64,000 bases of DNA from Liolophura sinensis (Eukaryota; Mollusca; Polyplacophora; Chitonida; Chitonidae), in contig NW_027018038.1 of assembly GCF_032854445.1 (NCBI RefSeq), forward strand, positions 1-64,000, given 5' to 3'. Both the position numbers and the translations under genes were made by a program. The notes beneath the pieces were generated by a model. The model did no database searches. It had not been told where the DNA came from and saw only the letters and a program-made list of their open reading frames with translations. Positions 20,256-34,368 of the stretch are shown in pieces. The stretch's first letter is position 1. Every line of letters starts with the position of its first letter.

Positions 20256-21971
20256 ATGAAATTTATTATGAATAGCAGGTTATTTGCTTCGTTATTTCTT
20301 TTTTTTTATGTATTTTTAGGGGTAAAGGCGGTAGCTATACTTATATATTACCATAAGAGAGTTTTATTACATATTATTTTTTTCGAATTAAATTCTGTTT
20401 TTATAACCTTTCCTGTTATCTTTGATTGAAAAAGAATTATATTTAGAGTTCTAGTTTGTTTTATTTCTAGCTGCGTAATATTTTTCTCTAAAAGTTACAT
20501 ATCTAATGATATTTTTTTATCTCGGTTTGTTTGAATTGTTATATTATTTGTTTTATCCATAAATTTTTTGATTTTTATTCCAAATTTAATTTCTTTATTA
20601 TTAGGCTGAGATGGGCTAGGGTTAGTTTCATTTTGTTTGGTGATTTATTATCAAAATCCTAAATCATTAGGGGCCGGATTAATAACCGCTTTTATAAATC
20701 GGATTGGAGATGTTGGGATTTTAATAAGAGCTGGTTGAATGTTTAGCCAAGGGCATTGAGATGGTACTTTTATTTGAAATTTTGATATAAGATATATAAG
20801 AGCTTTTATAATTCTTCTAGCAGGTATAACTAAAAGTGCTCAAATTCCTTTTTGCAGATGACTTCCAGCTGCTATGGCGGCTCCAACCCCTGTCTCAGCT
20901 TTAGTTCATTCCTCTACCTTGGTCACAGCCGGGGTTTTTCTTTTAATTCGATTTTTTTCTTTCTTAGACCAGCTTGTATGGTTTAAACCAGCAGTTTTAT
21001 TCATTTCAGTAAGAACTATATTAATAGCAGGAATTGCAGCCAACTTTGAAATAGATTTAAAAAAAATCATTGCCTTGTCTACTTTAAGCCAGCTAGGAGT
21101 AATGATAATAAGGATTGGAATTGGTTATCCTGAGTTAGCTTTGATTCATTTATTTACTCATGCTTTATTCAAGGCCCTTCTCTTCTTGTGTGCCGGAAAT
21201 ATTATTCATCTCCATAATAATAATCAAGACATTCGAAAAATAAGACAGCTTTGGAAACATTTGCCTGTAACTAGAACTTGTTTTAATATTGCTAACCTAG
21301 CTTTATGTGGAATTCCATTTTTCGCAGGATTTTATTCTAAAGATTACATTATTGAGATAATAATTTTTGATCAAATAAACTTGGTTACAAGAATAATAGT
21401 TTTCTTGGCTACTTTTTTAACTGTAATATACTCTGTCCGTTTGTCAATTCTTGTTTTCTGAAGTTCTATAACTCAAAATCCCTATCTATGCAATAGAGAT
21501 GAAGATATTTATATTCTTATGCCTCTATTAATATTAACAAGAGGGGCTATCTTAAGAGGGGCGGCTTTTTCTTGATTGATAATAAGACCTGCGCTTATTC
21601 CTTTTATTAGTATATTTGACAAAATATTAGTTTTATCTCTAACAGTGGTCAGAGGGGCTATAGGAGGAATTTTATTTAGAAATGCTTTTCACAAAAAAAA
21701 GATAATAATCAATGATTTTTTTTCATACATATGATTTATATCTCTTTTAAGCAATAACTTTGTTAGTATTCCGGTTCTAAAGTCAGGACAAATAGCCCTT
21801 AAAGTTTTAGACTTAGGTTGGTTAGAAAACATCAGGGGAGAAGGAATTTTTAGATTTTTAATCAACTGTTCTAGTAATAACCAAAAAAGTCAAGGAAATT
21901 TATTTAACTCTATTGTTAGATTAAGTCTAATCACTTTAAGATTTTTTCCTCTTTTTTTCTATTTTTTCTAA
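20256..21971 (+). CDS. nad5: NADH dehydrogenase subunit 5, copy 2
   Basis: 571 aa, with the conserved antiporter core as at 4719-6434. Intact. Confidence 0.96.
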
Positions 21972-21974
21972 TAG

Positions 21975-22040
21975 GATATGTAGCTTATTGATAAGAGCGT
22001 AGCAGTGAAGTTGCTAAGGAATTATGTTTTAATTATATCT
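21975..22040 (+). tRNA. trnF: tRNA-Phe(GAA), copy 2
   Basis: As 6438-6503. The junction inverted repeat follows at 22048-22063. Confidence 0.91.
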
Positions 22041-22077
22041 ATTAGCGTTATATAACTATATAAATCTAATTATTTAT

Positions 22078-22776
22078 CTATAGTTCAGGGTGATCGTCTG
22101 AGTAAAGAGTAATTAATAATGAAAAAATATAAGCTTGAATTAAGCTAACTCCAACTTCGAACATAAAATAAAAAATCTCAATAAAAATTAAAAGTAAAAT
22201 GATGATTGAAGAGTATCTAAAAATACCTGCTCTTAAATAAGCCCCAATAAGACCTAAAATAATATGGCCAGCTCTTATATTTGCGGTTAACCGAATTGAT
22301 AAAGTAATAGGTCGAACAGAAATACTAACTGTCTCAACTAGAACTAGAAATGGATTTAAAACCCTAGGGGCTCCTCTTGGTAAAAAATGAGAAATTACTC
22401 TTTTTAAATTAAAAAATACTCCCGATAGGATCAAAGCAAATCAAAGAGGAAGCCCAAAAGAAAAAGCAAAGACTAAGTGACTAGTGATTCTAAAAACATA
22501 AGGAGATAGGCCCAGAAGATTTATAATAATTAATATTATAAAAATAGAAATAACGGCATTGTTAAAACCACTTATTCTTCCTCCTTTTGTCCGTATTGCC
22601 TGTATTATCATAAATCCCTTAATCTTAATTACAAAAGCAGCTCAACGCGAAGATCCTCTTCAATAAAGCCTTTGGATATAATATAACGGCAATGCTCTTA
22701 TTATTCAAATTAAAGGAATTTTTTTCAGAATAGTAAAGTTTTGTTCATCAAATCTAGAGAAGATATCTATTAACAT
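22078..22776 (-). CDS. atp6: ATP synthase F0 subunit 6, copy 2
   Basis: 232 aa, as 6541-7239. Intact. Confidence 0.95.
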
Positions 22777-22795
22777 TTTATTAAAACATATTAAA

Positions 22796-22957
22796 TTATC
22801 ATATTCAACTTTTATTTTTAGTTTTTCTGGATTTTCTTTCTTTCTTAACATAGTATTCTTTCTTTTTTATTCATCAGATTGAAATTATAATAAAAAAAAC
22901 TATAGATCAAAAGAGAAAAATCAACAATAATCAATTTAAAGGGGCTAGCTGAGGCAT
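22796..22957 (-). CDS. atp8: ATP synthase F0 subunit 8, copy 2
   Basis: 53 aa beginning MPQLAPLNW, as 7259-7420. Confidence 0.93.
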
Positions 22958-23023
22958 AAAGAAATACTAACTTAGTAGTAACTAAAACTTGACAAGTTTT
23001 TATTATGAATTAACTAACTTCTT
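22958..23023 (-). tRNA. trnD: tRNA-Asp(GTC), copy 2
   Basis: As 7421-7486. Confidence 0.92.
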
Positions 23024-23714
23024 AATTATCAGAAGTAAATCTTAAAATTCAATTGATAAATGAATTTGTATCTACCACTTCCAATACAATTGGTATAAAA
23101 GAATGATTAGCCCCACAAATCTCAGAACACTGTCCATAAAATACTCCGGGGATCTTAGAAATAAATCTGAGTTGATTAAGACGCCCAGGAACAGCATCAG
23201 CTTTTATTCCTATTGAAGGAACTGTTCAGGAATGAAGAACGTCAGCTGCTGTAACTAATACCCGAACTTTAGAATTTATAGGAACCACTCTTCGATGATC
23301 TACTTCTAATAATCGATAATCCCCCCTATTCAATTCTTCAGTCGGAAGTATATAAGAATCAAATTCCACTGTCAGAAAGTCCGAGTATTCATATCTTCAA
23401 TATCATTGATGTCCAATAGCTTTTACAGTTAAAACAGGAGATTCAACTTCATCTAGCAGATATAATAATCGTAAAGAAGGAAAAGCTAAAAAAATTAAAA
23501 TAACCGCTGGAAGAATAGTTCAAATAGTTTCAATTTCCTGCCTTTCTAAAGTAAACCGAGATGTTATTTTGTTAGACATTAATGAAATAGCAGCATATAT
23601 TAAGAGTCTAATAATTATAATTAGTACTAATATTGCATGATCATGAAAAAAAATTAGTTGCTCCATTATAGGAGATGCCGCATCTTGAAATCCTCATTGT
23701 CCTCAAAAAGCCAT
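23022..23714 (-). CDS. cox2: Cytochrome c oxidase subunit II, copy 2
   Basis: 230 aa with the CuA site [12 protein letters not shown], as 7485-8177. Intact. Confidence 0.97.
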
Positions 23715-23722
23715 ATCTTAAC

Positions 23723-25255
<1,533 letters not shown>

Positions 25256-25256
25256 A

Positions 25257-26276
25257 CTAAATTAAAGCTCCCAAATAATTAATAAAACAAATACCTCCTA
25301 AATTTAATACTAAAAATATGCTAATAAAAAAAAATTCTTTTTTATTCATTTTTTTTCAAGAAACAGAACTCCTTAAAATTACAGAGAACCCTAGAATTAA
25401 ATAATAATATAATCTAATTATTGATCCTAAAATTAAAATAAAAGGCAAAAAAAGAATATTTATAACAATTAGCTTCCTAAGAACCAATCACTTAGAAAAA
25501 AATCCTAATAAAGGGGGTATTCCCCCGAGTGAAATAATAGTTACGCAAAAGCACGCTCGTGAGAATTTTCTTCATATAAAAATACTTAAGAATTGTTGAC
25601 TATTTTTAACTTCCTCTGTTAAAAATAAACTTAGTGCGGAAAATAAGATTAAAGAATACAGAAAAAGGTAAATAAAAGATATTTCTACTCTGATTAAAGA
25701 TGCAGAGATCATTCAACCATTATGAAGAATTGAAGAATAGGCTAATAATCCTCGAATAGAAGTTTGATTAAGTCCACCAACCCCTCCAAAGAATCTTGAT
25801 ATTAATACCATTATAATTGCTTGGATAGACGAGATATAGAAAAAAAAACAAATGAGAAATAAAGGAGCAACTTTCTGTCAAGTTATTAATAAAGAATTAG
25901 ATACCCAAGACAAACCGCTGATTACTCCTGGAAGTCAAAAGTGAAAAGGTGCTATCCCCATTTTTAATAGAAGACTTATTATAATAAAACTTCTACTAAA
26001 AATTTTCCTTCTTACTATAGATCAATCTCCTTGCTCTCAAAATACTATAGAAGCTAATAAAAGCAGTAAAGCTGAAGCTACTGCTTGAATCAAGAAATAC
26101 TTAATTGCAGATTCAACCTCTTCACTTAATCCTTTCTGCACTATTATTGGAATAAAACTTATTAAATTTACTTCCAAACCGAGTCAAGCCCCGAATCAAT
26201 GCGTAGAACACAAGGAAAAAATTCTACTAGAAAACATAATAAGTATAAATATTGTAACAAATGGAAAATTTAACAA
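25257..26276 (-). CDS. nad2: NADH dehydrogenase subunit 2, copy 2
   Basis: 339 aa from a TTG start, as 9720-10739. Confidence 0.93.
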
Positions 26277-26285
26277 CTTAAAAAA

Positions 26286-26346
26286 TAAAATGGAGTTGAA
26301 CCACTTAAGTTATAGTTAGCAGCTACAGCTTGTTCCGAACTATTTT
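26286..26346 (-). tRNA. trnS1: tRNA-Ser(AGN), copy 2
   Basis: D-armless form, anticodon GCT, as 10749-10809. Confidence 0.82.
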
Positions 26347-26702
26347 TAACTATTTACCCATTTTAACCTTCCCTGAGCTCATTCATATAAAGTTCCTCCC
26401 AATAAAACTAAAATAATAAGAATAGCTGTAATTAACGAAAAAACGTCTGAACTTATGTTACTAGAGATTAAATATGGTAATAAAAGAATAATTTCAACAT
26501 CAAAAATTAAAAAAATAACAGTAATTAAAAAAAATCGCAGAGAAAAAGGAAGCCGAGAATTTCTTTTTGGGTCAAATCCACATTCAAAAGCTGATCTCTT
26601 TTCTCGATTTTCCTTCTTCTTTTTTGTCATAAATAAAGCTACATAAGAAAGAATAAAACTAAGAATTAAATTAAATCTAAAAAATCTTAACAGTAACATC
26701 AT
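26346..26702 (-). CDS. nad3: NADH dehydrogenase subunit 3, copy 2
   Basis: 118 aa, as 10809-11165. Confidence 0.95.
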
Positions 26703-26703
26703 A

Positions 26704-26770
26704 AGGCATTAAAGATTATTAATCTTTTAATTTACAACATCAATGTAATCCGTTCTTCCGGCGTAATACC
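26704..26770 (-). tRNA. trnI: tRNA-Ile(GAT), copy 2
   Basis: As 11167-11233. Confidence 0.94.
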
Positions 26771-26836
26771 TGAATAGATAATATTTTTATTCCTTTTTAG
26801 TTAACAGCTAAATGCTTCATCAGAGCTTCTATTCAG
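26769..26836 (-). tRNA. trnN: tRNA-Asn(GTT), copy 2
   Basis: As 11232-11299. Confidence 0.93.
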
Positions 26837-26858
26837 TATATTCAATAATCTTAGAACA

Positions 26859-26917
26859 GTTCTATTTGTTATTTTATGAGCCGAAATCATAAGGGTTAGC
26901 TAAGACAGACAATAGAA
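26859..26917 (-). tRNA. trnR: tRNA-Arg(TCG), copy 2
   Basis: As 11322-11380, with the same reduced T region. Confidence 0.86.
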
Positions 26918-26983
26918 TGGGATAGAGGATAAAATTCCTATTATTTAAATGCAAATTAAATCTTTTTTTTAAAGTACTGTCCC
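26918..26983 (-). tRNA. trnA: tRNA-Ala(TGC), copy 2
   Basis: As 11381-11446. Confidence 0.92.
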
Positions 26984-27043
26984 TAAGGATATAATATTAT
27001 CATAACTAAATTAAAAGTTTAGTACCTTTCTTAGGTTACTTAG
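26982..27043 (-). tRNA. trnK: tRNA-Lys(TTT), copy 2
   Basis: As 11445-11506. Confidence 0.92.
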
Positions 27044-27072
27044 AGTAAATTATTTATCAATATTTTGTTAAC

Positions 27073-27852
27073 TTACGATCCTCATCAGTAAATCGAAATG
27101 TAAAGAAATAGTCATACTACATCAACAAAGTGTCAATACCAAGCTGCTGCTTCAAACCCAAAATGATGATTAGCAGAAAAATGATACATCATATTTCGTA
27201 CTAAGGTAATCAACAAGAATGTACTTCCAATTAAAACATGGAGTCCATGAAATCCTGTAGCAACAAAAAAAGTTGACCCATAACACCTATCTGCAATTGT
27301 AAATGAAGTCTCTATGTATTCCCCTGCTTGTAAGAAAGTAAAATAAATACCTAAAAGAACTGTGACCGTCAAAGCATAGTTTGTTCTTTTTCAATTACCC
27401 TCAAGTAATCTATGATGAGCCCAAGTTACTCTTACTCCAGAAGCTAATAAGACAGCTGTATTTAATAAAGGGACTTGAAAAGGATTAAGCGGAACGATTC
27501 CTCTTGGAGGTCAATTTATACCAATTTCTGGAGTGGGGGCTAGTCTTGAATGAAAATAAGCCCAAAAAAAAGCAAAAAAGAAAAGTACTTCGGAAGTAAT
27601 AAATAAAATTATTCCTCATCGCAATCCCTGAGATACTTTTAAGGTATGATACCCTTGAAAAGTGCTCTCCCGAATAACATCACGTCATCATTGGATTATC
27701 GTTAGTATAATAAGAAGAATTCCTAGAGAGTAAAGTAACACAGAATGCCCGTGAAACCATCTTGCTAATCCTACAGTAAGACAAAAAGCCCCCATTGATC
27801 CTGTTAAAGGCCAGGGACTAAACTCAACCAAATGAAATGGGTTTCGAATCAT
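27073..27852 (-). CDS. cox3: Cytochrome c oxidase subunit III, copy 2
   Basis: 259 aa, as 11536-12315. Intact. Confidence 0.97.
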
Positions 27853-28355
<503 letters not shown>

Positions 28356-28415
28356 AGATTGTAGTGTAATTTTGCACAATTGATTTTCATTCAATTAGTA
28401 TATATCTGTTATCTT
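28356..28415 (+). tRNA. trnE: tRNA-Glu(TTC), copy 2
   Basis: As 12839-12898, ends approximate. Confidence 0.75.
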
Positions 28416-28433
28416 TCTTATTATGTTTTACTT

Positions 28434-28502
28434 GTTATCTTAGTATATATAAGTACAGCTATTTTCCACATAGTAAGGTTAACAAAGATGTTAAAGATAA
28501 TA
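28434..28502 (+). tRNA. trnG: tRNA-Gly(TCC), copy 2
   Basis: As 12917-12985. Confidence 0.91.
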
Positions 28503-28549
28503 TAAATAGACCACACAAGTAAAATAAAACCCTATATTTTAAATCAAAT

Positions 28550-28620
28550 TAAAAAGTGGTGTAGAGAAAAGCCCGTAGGATTTTGATTCCTAAAGAAAAA
28601 ATTAAATATTTTTCTTTTTA
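28550..28620 (+). tRNA. trnQ: tRNA-Gln(TTG), copy 2
   Basis: As 13033-13103. Confidence 0.88.
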
Positions 28621-28685
28621 AAACACTAAGTTAAAAAACTACAGGTCTTCAAAACCTGAAATGAGATATTGATTCTCGTGTTTTG
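28620..28685 (+). tRNA. trnW: tRNA-Trp(TCA), copy 2
   Basis: As 13103-13168. Confidence 0.94.
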
Positions 28686-28691
28686 TTATAA

Positions 28692-28756
28692 AGCAAGATG
28701 GCTGAATTGAAGGCGGTAAATTGTAGCTTTGCTAATGAAATATATTTCTCTTGTTG
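28692..28756 (+). tRNA. trnY: tRNA-Tyr(GTA), copy 2
   Basis: As 13175-13239. Confidence 0.92.
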
Positions 28757-28816
28757 GTTTCGTAGTTGAATTACAATAGTGAATTGCAGGTTCATTGGTG
28801 CCTTGCGGCTGAAACT
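28757..28816 (+). tRNA. trnC: tRNA-Cys(GCA), copy 2
   Basis: As 13240-13299. Confidence 0.9.
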
Positions 28817-28836
28817 TTAGAATTATTTATTAAAAT

Positions 28837-28901
28837 AGTAAGATAAGCTAAGTTAAGCTATTGGGTTCATACCTCAATTATGAGATAAATCTCTCTTATT
28901 A
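28837..28901 (+). tRNA. trnM: tRNA-Met(CAT), copy 2
   Basis: As 13320-13384. Confidence 0.93.
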
Positions 28902-29754
28902 GGAGAATTTGGTTTTGGTTTTGATTTGGCTTGTGCTAGCGATAACACATGATAGTTTTGTTTGAAACTGTAAGTTATGTATCTATCTTTTTGGCTCTTA
29001 AAGAGGTTAGTCAGATGGGTTTGTTATTATCAAAGATATTGATGACAGAAATATTTACAACATCAGTGTAGAATATTAATCAAAAAGGGAACTTTGTATT
29101 AGGCAGGGCTAATAAAGGTAGCTAAATTTGTGCCAGCAGCTGCGGTTAAACAATAAGCTTAAGTCAAATAAAGGCGGTAAAAAATAGTTATGTGATTAAA
29201 AGTCATTTTTTGTATTATATAAAGGTAGAATTTTAATATAAATGCAGAGTTAATTTGTGGCTATGTGCAGAATCTGTGAAGCTTTTAGTTAAAACTGGGA
29301 TTAGATACCCCATTATTAGGAAATTAAATTTGTTTACCTGGGGATTACGAGCTATAGCTTAAAATCCAAAAGACTTGGCGGTACTTTAATTTCCGTCCAG
29401 GGGAGCCTGTCCTTTAAATCGATAATCCACGTTAAACCTTACTTTACTTATTTATTTAATTAGCTTGTATACTGCCGTCATCAGCTTACGCTTGAGGCTA
29501 ATAAAGTTGGCTTTTTAATTTAGTATTTTTATGTCAGGTCAAAGTGCAGCTTATGGTAAAGTAGTGATGGGTTACAATTTAAATTCGAATTTCTGTAGTT
29601 TTATTGCAATAAAGAATGAACGGTGGACTTGGAAGTAATATTTATTTAGAATAATAATATGAATGTGGTTACTAAAGTGTGTACATATCGCCCGTCGCTC
29701 TCTTAAAAATAAGAGATAAGTCGTAACATAGTAGGGGTAGCTGAAGCTGTTCCT
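28902..29754 (+). rRNA. rrnS: 12S rRNA, copy 2
   Basis: As 13385-14237, same length and conserved blocks. Confidence 0.96.
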
Positions 29755-29820
29755 TAGGATATAGCATAGTAAAATGTTTTTTATTTACACTGAAAAGAGG
29801 GTTGATTAAACCTATCCTAA
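29755..29820 (+). tRNA. trnV: tRNA-Val(TAC), copy 2
   Basis: As 14238-14303. Confidence 0.93.
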
Positions 29821-31116
29821 ATAGCTAAAAATTTATTTAAATGATATTTGTTAAAAATATTAAAGTTTTTGCGGGCTAGTAGTTTAAACGAAAGTCATAG
29901 AGAAAACGAAAGTACTGTAAAGGAAAATATTAAATATATATGATAGTATAAATTAATTTTAGTACCTTTTGCATTATGGTTTAACGAGAAATAAGCTTGT
30001 TTTAATGTTTTCTAGAAAGAAGAAGAGTTATATTCAGACGAATGAATAGTGTAGCATAACTATTTTTAGATCTGTTTATGGTAGTGAAACGCTAACGGAT
30101 TTTCTGATAGCTAGTTGGAAGAGAAAAGCATTTGAGTGCGATTTATAAATGAAAAATAAAGTGTGATTTAGCTTGATTTTTATTTGTAAGTTTTTGTTTT
30201 TTAGGTTGAGCTAAAAAATTGATGAAAATTTATGGTTAAATTTAATGTAATGTAGGTTTAATAGTTTCTATCATTTTTACGGTTTTATAACGAAGTTTTA
30301 TTAGGATTGTATGATTAAAATTTTCTGTTTATATTTTCCCTTAATTTGTAATTATGTTGAATTTAATATTTATGTTGAAATTAGTATTGGTTTATTTCTT
30401 GCTTGATGGTTTTGAACTTAAAGCTGAAACTTTTTATATATATTGAAATGAGAAAAAGGAACTCGGCAAATATGAATTTCGCCTGTTTATCAAAAACATC
30501 GCTCTTTGTAAATATAAAATAAGGAGTCGTACCTGCCCGGTGAAAAATTTAACGGCCGCAGTACCCTGACTGTGCAAAGGTAGCATAATCATTTGCCTTT
30601 TAATTGAAGGCTGGAATGAATGGTTTGACGAAATTCTTCTGTCTCTATCTTATTAAATAGAATTTAATTTTTAGGTGAAGAAGCCTGAATGAAGTCAAAA
30701 GACGAAAAGACCCTGTCGAACTTTAGAGTAATTATAAAATTATATGCTTTTTAGAATAAATGTTTTTTAGAATTTCTCTTTTGTTGGGGTGACAGAAGAA
30801 CAGATAAAGCTTCTTTTAGTTGAGGAAACTTATATGTTGAAAAGATCCATAAAAATTTATGATAGTAAGATAAGTTACCGCAGGGATAACAGCGTTATTT
30901 TTCTGGAGAGTTCAAATTGAAGGAAAAGATTGCGACCTCGATGTTGGATTGGAATACCTAATAGGCGGAGAAGCTTGTTGTTGGGGGTCTGTTCGACCTT
31001 TAAATTTCCACATGATCTGAGTTCAAACCGGTGTAAGCCAGGTTGGTTTCTATCTTTGATAAAATATTATTGGTTTTAGTACGAAAGGATTAAGCTGATA
31101 AAAATTTTTTATAGAT
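29821..31116 (+). rRNA. rrnL: 16S rRNA, copy 2
   Basis: As 14304-15599, continuous into unit 3. Confidence 0.96.
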
Positions 31117-31184
31117 GTCAAGTTAGCAAAATAGTGCAAATAGTTTAGAACTATTATATGAAGGTTAAAATCCATCATTTGATA
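31117..31184 (+). tRNA. trnL1: tRNA-Leu(CUN), copy 3
   Basis: As 63-130, shifted by 31054. Confidence 0.93.
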
Positions 31185-31197
31185 TATTGTTTTATGA

Positions 31198-31262
31198 ACT
31201 AAAGTGGCAGAGTAGTGCAATAGAGTTAAGTTCTATAAATAGATTGGGAGATCTCTTTAGTT
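31198..31262 (+). tRNA. trnL2: tRNA-Leu(UUR), copy 3
   Basis: As 144-208. Confidence 0.93.
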
Positions 31263-32213
31263 GTGAAGGTTAGTTTTGTATGAATGGTTGTTTCTTATGT
31301 TTGTATTCTTTTAAGTGTAGCTTTTTTTACTCTTTTTGAGCGTAAGGGGTTAGGGTATGTTCAAATTCGCAAAGGGCCTAATAAAGTAGGATATATAGGA
31401 GTAATTCAGCCTTTAGCTGATGCTTTGAAGTTATTTTTGAAAGAGGAAAGGGGAATTAGAGTATCAAATAAAGGACCTTATTATGTGGGGCCGGGGTTGA
31501 GTTTAGTTTTATCTTTATGTCTTTGATCTTTATATTGAACTAATTTTAGGGTATGGAGGATAGAGCTTAGAGTTATGTTTTTTTTGTGTGTTTCTGCTCT
31601 TAATGTTTATGGTACTATGGTTAGGGGGTGAGCTTCTAATTCTAAGTATTCGCTTCTTGGGGCTCTTCGAGCAGTGGCACAGACAATTTCTTATGAAGTG
31701 AGGTTATTTTTACTTTTATTATCCGTTATTAGCTTAAGAGGTAGATTAAGTTTTAGTAAGATTGGCTTATTTCAATATTCATTTTGGAACATAGTAATTT
31801 TGTTTCCTGTTTTTTTTATATGGCTTGTTGTTTGTGTGGCGGAGACTAATCGGGCTCCTTTTGACTTTGCTGAAGGAGAATCAGAGCTAGTCTCTGGGTT
31901 TAATGTAGAATATGGTGGAGGTGTTTTTGCTCTAATTTTTCTTGCTGAATATGCAAGAATTTTGTTTATAAGAATAATAACTTCCATTATTTTTCTAGGG
32001 GAACAAAATATAAGGATTTTTAGTCTTTTTTTTTTCTGAAGTAAGGTGGTGATTGTTAGATTTTTCTTTATTTGAATTCGAGGGACTTACCCCCGTTTTC
32101 GTTATGATCTTCTAATGAAATTGACTTGGCTGAGTTTGTTGCCAGTTTCTTTGTTTGTGTTAGTTTGAGGAGTTGCTTTTAAATTTTTAGTTGTAGTTTT
32201 TGGGATCAGATAG
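31263..32213 (+). CDS. nad1: NADH dehydrogenase subunit 1, copy 3
   Basis: GTG start, 316 aa, matching copy 1. Intact. Confidence 0.95.
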
Positions 32214-32270
32214 CAAGATATCTTGTTTTTTGACTTCCAATGCCAATGTTTTGTTTTAAACTACTATCTG
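32206..32270 (-). tRNA. trnP: tRNA-Pro(TGG), copy 3
   Basis: Antisense orientation, as 1152-1216. Confidence 0.85.
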
Positions 32271-32273
32271 GAC

Positions 32274-32771
32274 ATGACTATGCTATCTTTGTTTTCTTTA
32301 ATTTTAAGAATTGGATTTATCTTACCCATAGTGTCGCAGCCTTTGTCAATGGGAAGTTTAATTTTGATTAATAGGTTTATAATTAGGATCTGTGTTTTTT
32401 TCGAGAGGGGGAGTTGGTTTGGATTTATTTTATTTTTAATTTATATTGGAGGCCTATTAGTAATATTTGCCTATGTCACAGCATTAACTCCTAACTTAGT
32501 ATTTAAGAAAGGAAGTTTAAAGTTTGGGTTTTTTTTGATATATTTTTTTTGAGTTAGTTTATTCTTATGTAGTAGTGTTGTTGGGATCCCTGGGGAAGTA
32601 GAAAGACTTTCACTTCTATGGGAAGGAGGATATCATAAGCAAGGGATATCCTTATTCTCTTTTTTTGGGGGAATGACTGCAAGGGGGTTAGTTCTTATTC
32701 TGTTGTTTATTTTGCTATGTGTAGTTAAAGTTTGCTATAAAAGCAAGGGAGCCTTACGTCCTTATAAGTAA
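32274..32771 (+). CDS. nad6: NADH dehydrogenase subunit 6, copy 3
   Basis: 165 aa, as 1220-1717. Confidence 0.93.
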
Positions 32772-32772
32772 T

Positions 32773-33912
32773 ATGCTTAAACCTTTGCGTTCTAGTCACC
32801 CTATTTTGAAGATTTTTAATGGATCTTTGGTGGACCTTCCTTCTCCTCCTAATCTGTCTATTTGATGAAATTTTGGTTCTTTATTAGGATTTTGTTTAGT
32901 TTTACAAATTTTAACTGGGCTGTTTTTAGCAATACATTATGCTACTAGAGTAGATTTAGCTTTTTCATCAGTAGCTCATATTGGTCGGGATGTTAATTTT
33001 GGGTGGGTTATTCGAAGGGCTCATGCTAATGGGGCTTCTTGGTTTTTTATTTGTATTTACTTTCATATTGCTCGAGGGCTTTATTATGGTTCTTATGTTA
33101 ATATTCACACTTGAAATTTAGGAGTGATTCTTTTTTTCCTAACAATAGGAGCAGCTTTTATTGGATATGTCTTACCGTGAGGGCAGATATCTTTTTGAGG
33201 AGCTACTGTTATTACTAATCTAGTTTCTGCATTACCCTATATTGGTAAAGATGTAGTACAATGAATTTGGGGGGGATTTGCTGTTGATAATGCTACATTA
33301 ACTCGATTTTTTACTCTTCATTATTTGGTTCCTTTTATTATTATATTATTTAGAGTATTGCATTTATTGTTTTTGCATGAAACGGGATCTAATAACCCTT
33401 TAGGATTAAACAGAGACATGGAAAAGGTTAGTTTGCATTCTTACTACTTATTAAAAGACTTAATTGGATTTCTTTTAGTTAGTTTTTTTCTTGTTATACT
33501 TGTCTTATTGGAACCTAATCTATTAACAGACCCGGAGAATTTTATCCCTGCTAACCCCTTGGTTACTCCAGTTCATATTCAGCCGGAATGATATTTTCTT
33601 TTTGCTTATGCTATTTTACGATCTATCCCTAATAAGCTAGGAGGAGTTCTTGGGTTACTAATGTCCATTGTAGTTCTTTTTTTTGTTCCCTTACTTCACT
33701 TAGGTGAATTTCGTTCATTAAGTTTTTATTTTTTAAATCAAGGGTTATTTTGATCTTTTGTTTCAGTCTTTTTTCTATTAACATGGATTGGTAGTCAGCC
33801 CGTGGAAGATCCTTTCATTACGATGGGGCAAATTTTGACTTTATTATATTTTTCTTTTTTTATTTTGAACCCAGTCTTCCAATGAAGAAGAGATTATGTT
33901 TTAAAAAAATAA
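32773..33912 (+). CDS. cob: Cytochrome b, copy 3
   Basis: 379 aa, as 1719-2858. Intact. Confidence 0.97.
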
Positions 33913-33920
33913 TTATTGAT

Positions 33921-33985
33921 TACTATTCTCTTGGGAGTCAGTGTTTTGAAAACACGAAAGAAGTGTTCGAATCACTTAATAGTTT
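33921..33985 (+). tRNA. trnS2: tRNA-Ser(UCN), copy 3
   Basis: As 2867-2931. Confidence 0.85.
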
Positions 33986-34051
33986 ACTAAAAGAATATAA
34001 TGTATTCAGTCTTTGGTTTACAAGACCAATGCTTATTAAAGCTTTTTTAGC
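33985..34051 (-). tRNA. trnT: tRNA-Thr(TGT), copy 3
   Basis: As 2931-2997. Confidence 0.92.
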
Positions 34052-34065
34052 GGATTTATTAAGAT

Positions 34066-34368
34066 ATGATAAGACTTTTTAATTCTATTTTTAGTGTTGG
34101 GGTAGTAATGAGGATTCTTTCTTTAATAGTTTTTTGTCTACAGCGAAAACACTTACTAAACTCTCTTTTAGCATTAGAAATAATAATGTTATCGATTTTT
34201 TTGGTTGTACTAGCTTCTAGCGCTAATATTAGGAGAGAAGGAATTATAGTTTTTGTAATATTAACTTTGGCTGCTTCAGAAGCAGCTTTGGGGTTAAGTT
34301 TATTAGTAATTTTAATTCGTAGACATGGGAATGACTACGTTTCTTCTTTATCAATACATAAGTGTTAG
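34066..34368 (+). CDS. nad4L: NADH dehydrogenase subunit 4L, copy 3
   Basis: 100 aa, as 3012-3314. Confidence 0.95.
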   Translation: MIRLFNSIFSVGVVMRILSLIVFCLQRKHLLNSLLALEIIMLSIFLVVLASSANIRREGIIVFVILTLAASEAALGLSLLVILIRRHGNDYVSSLSIHKC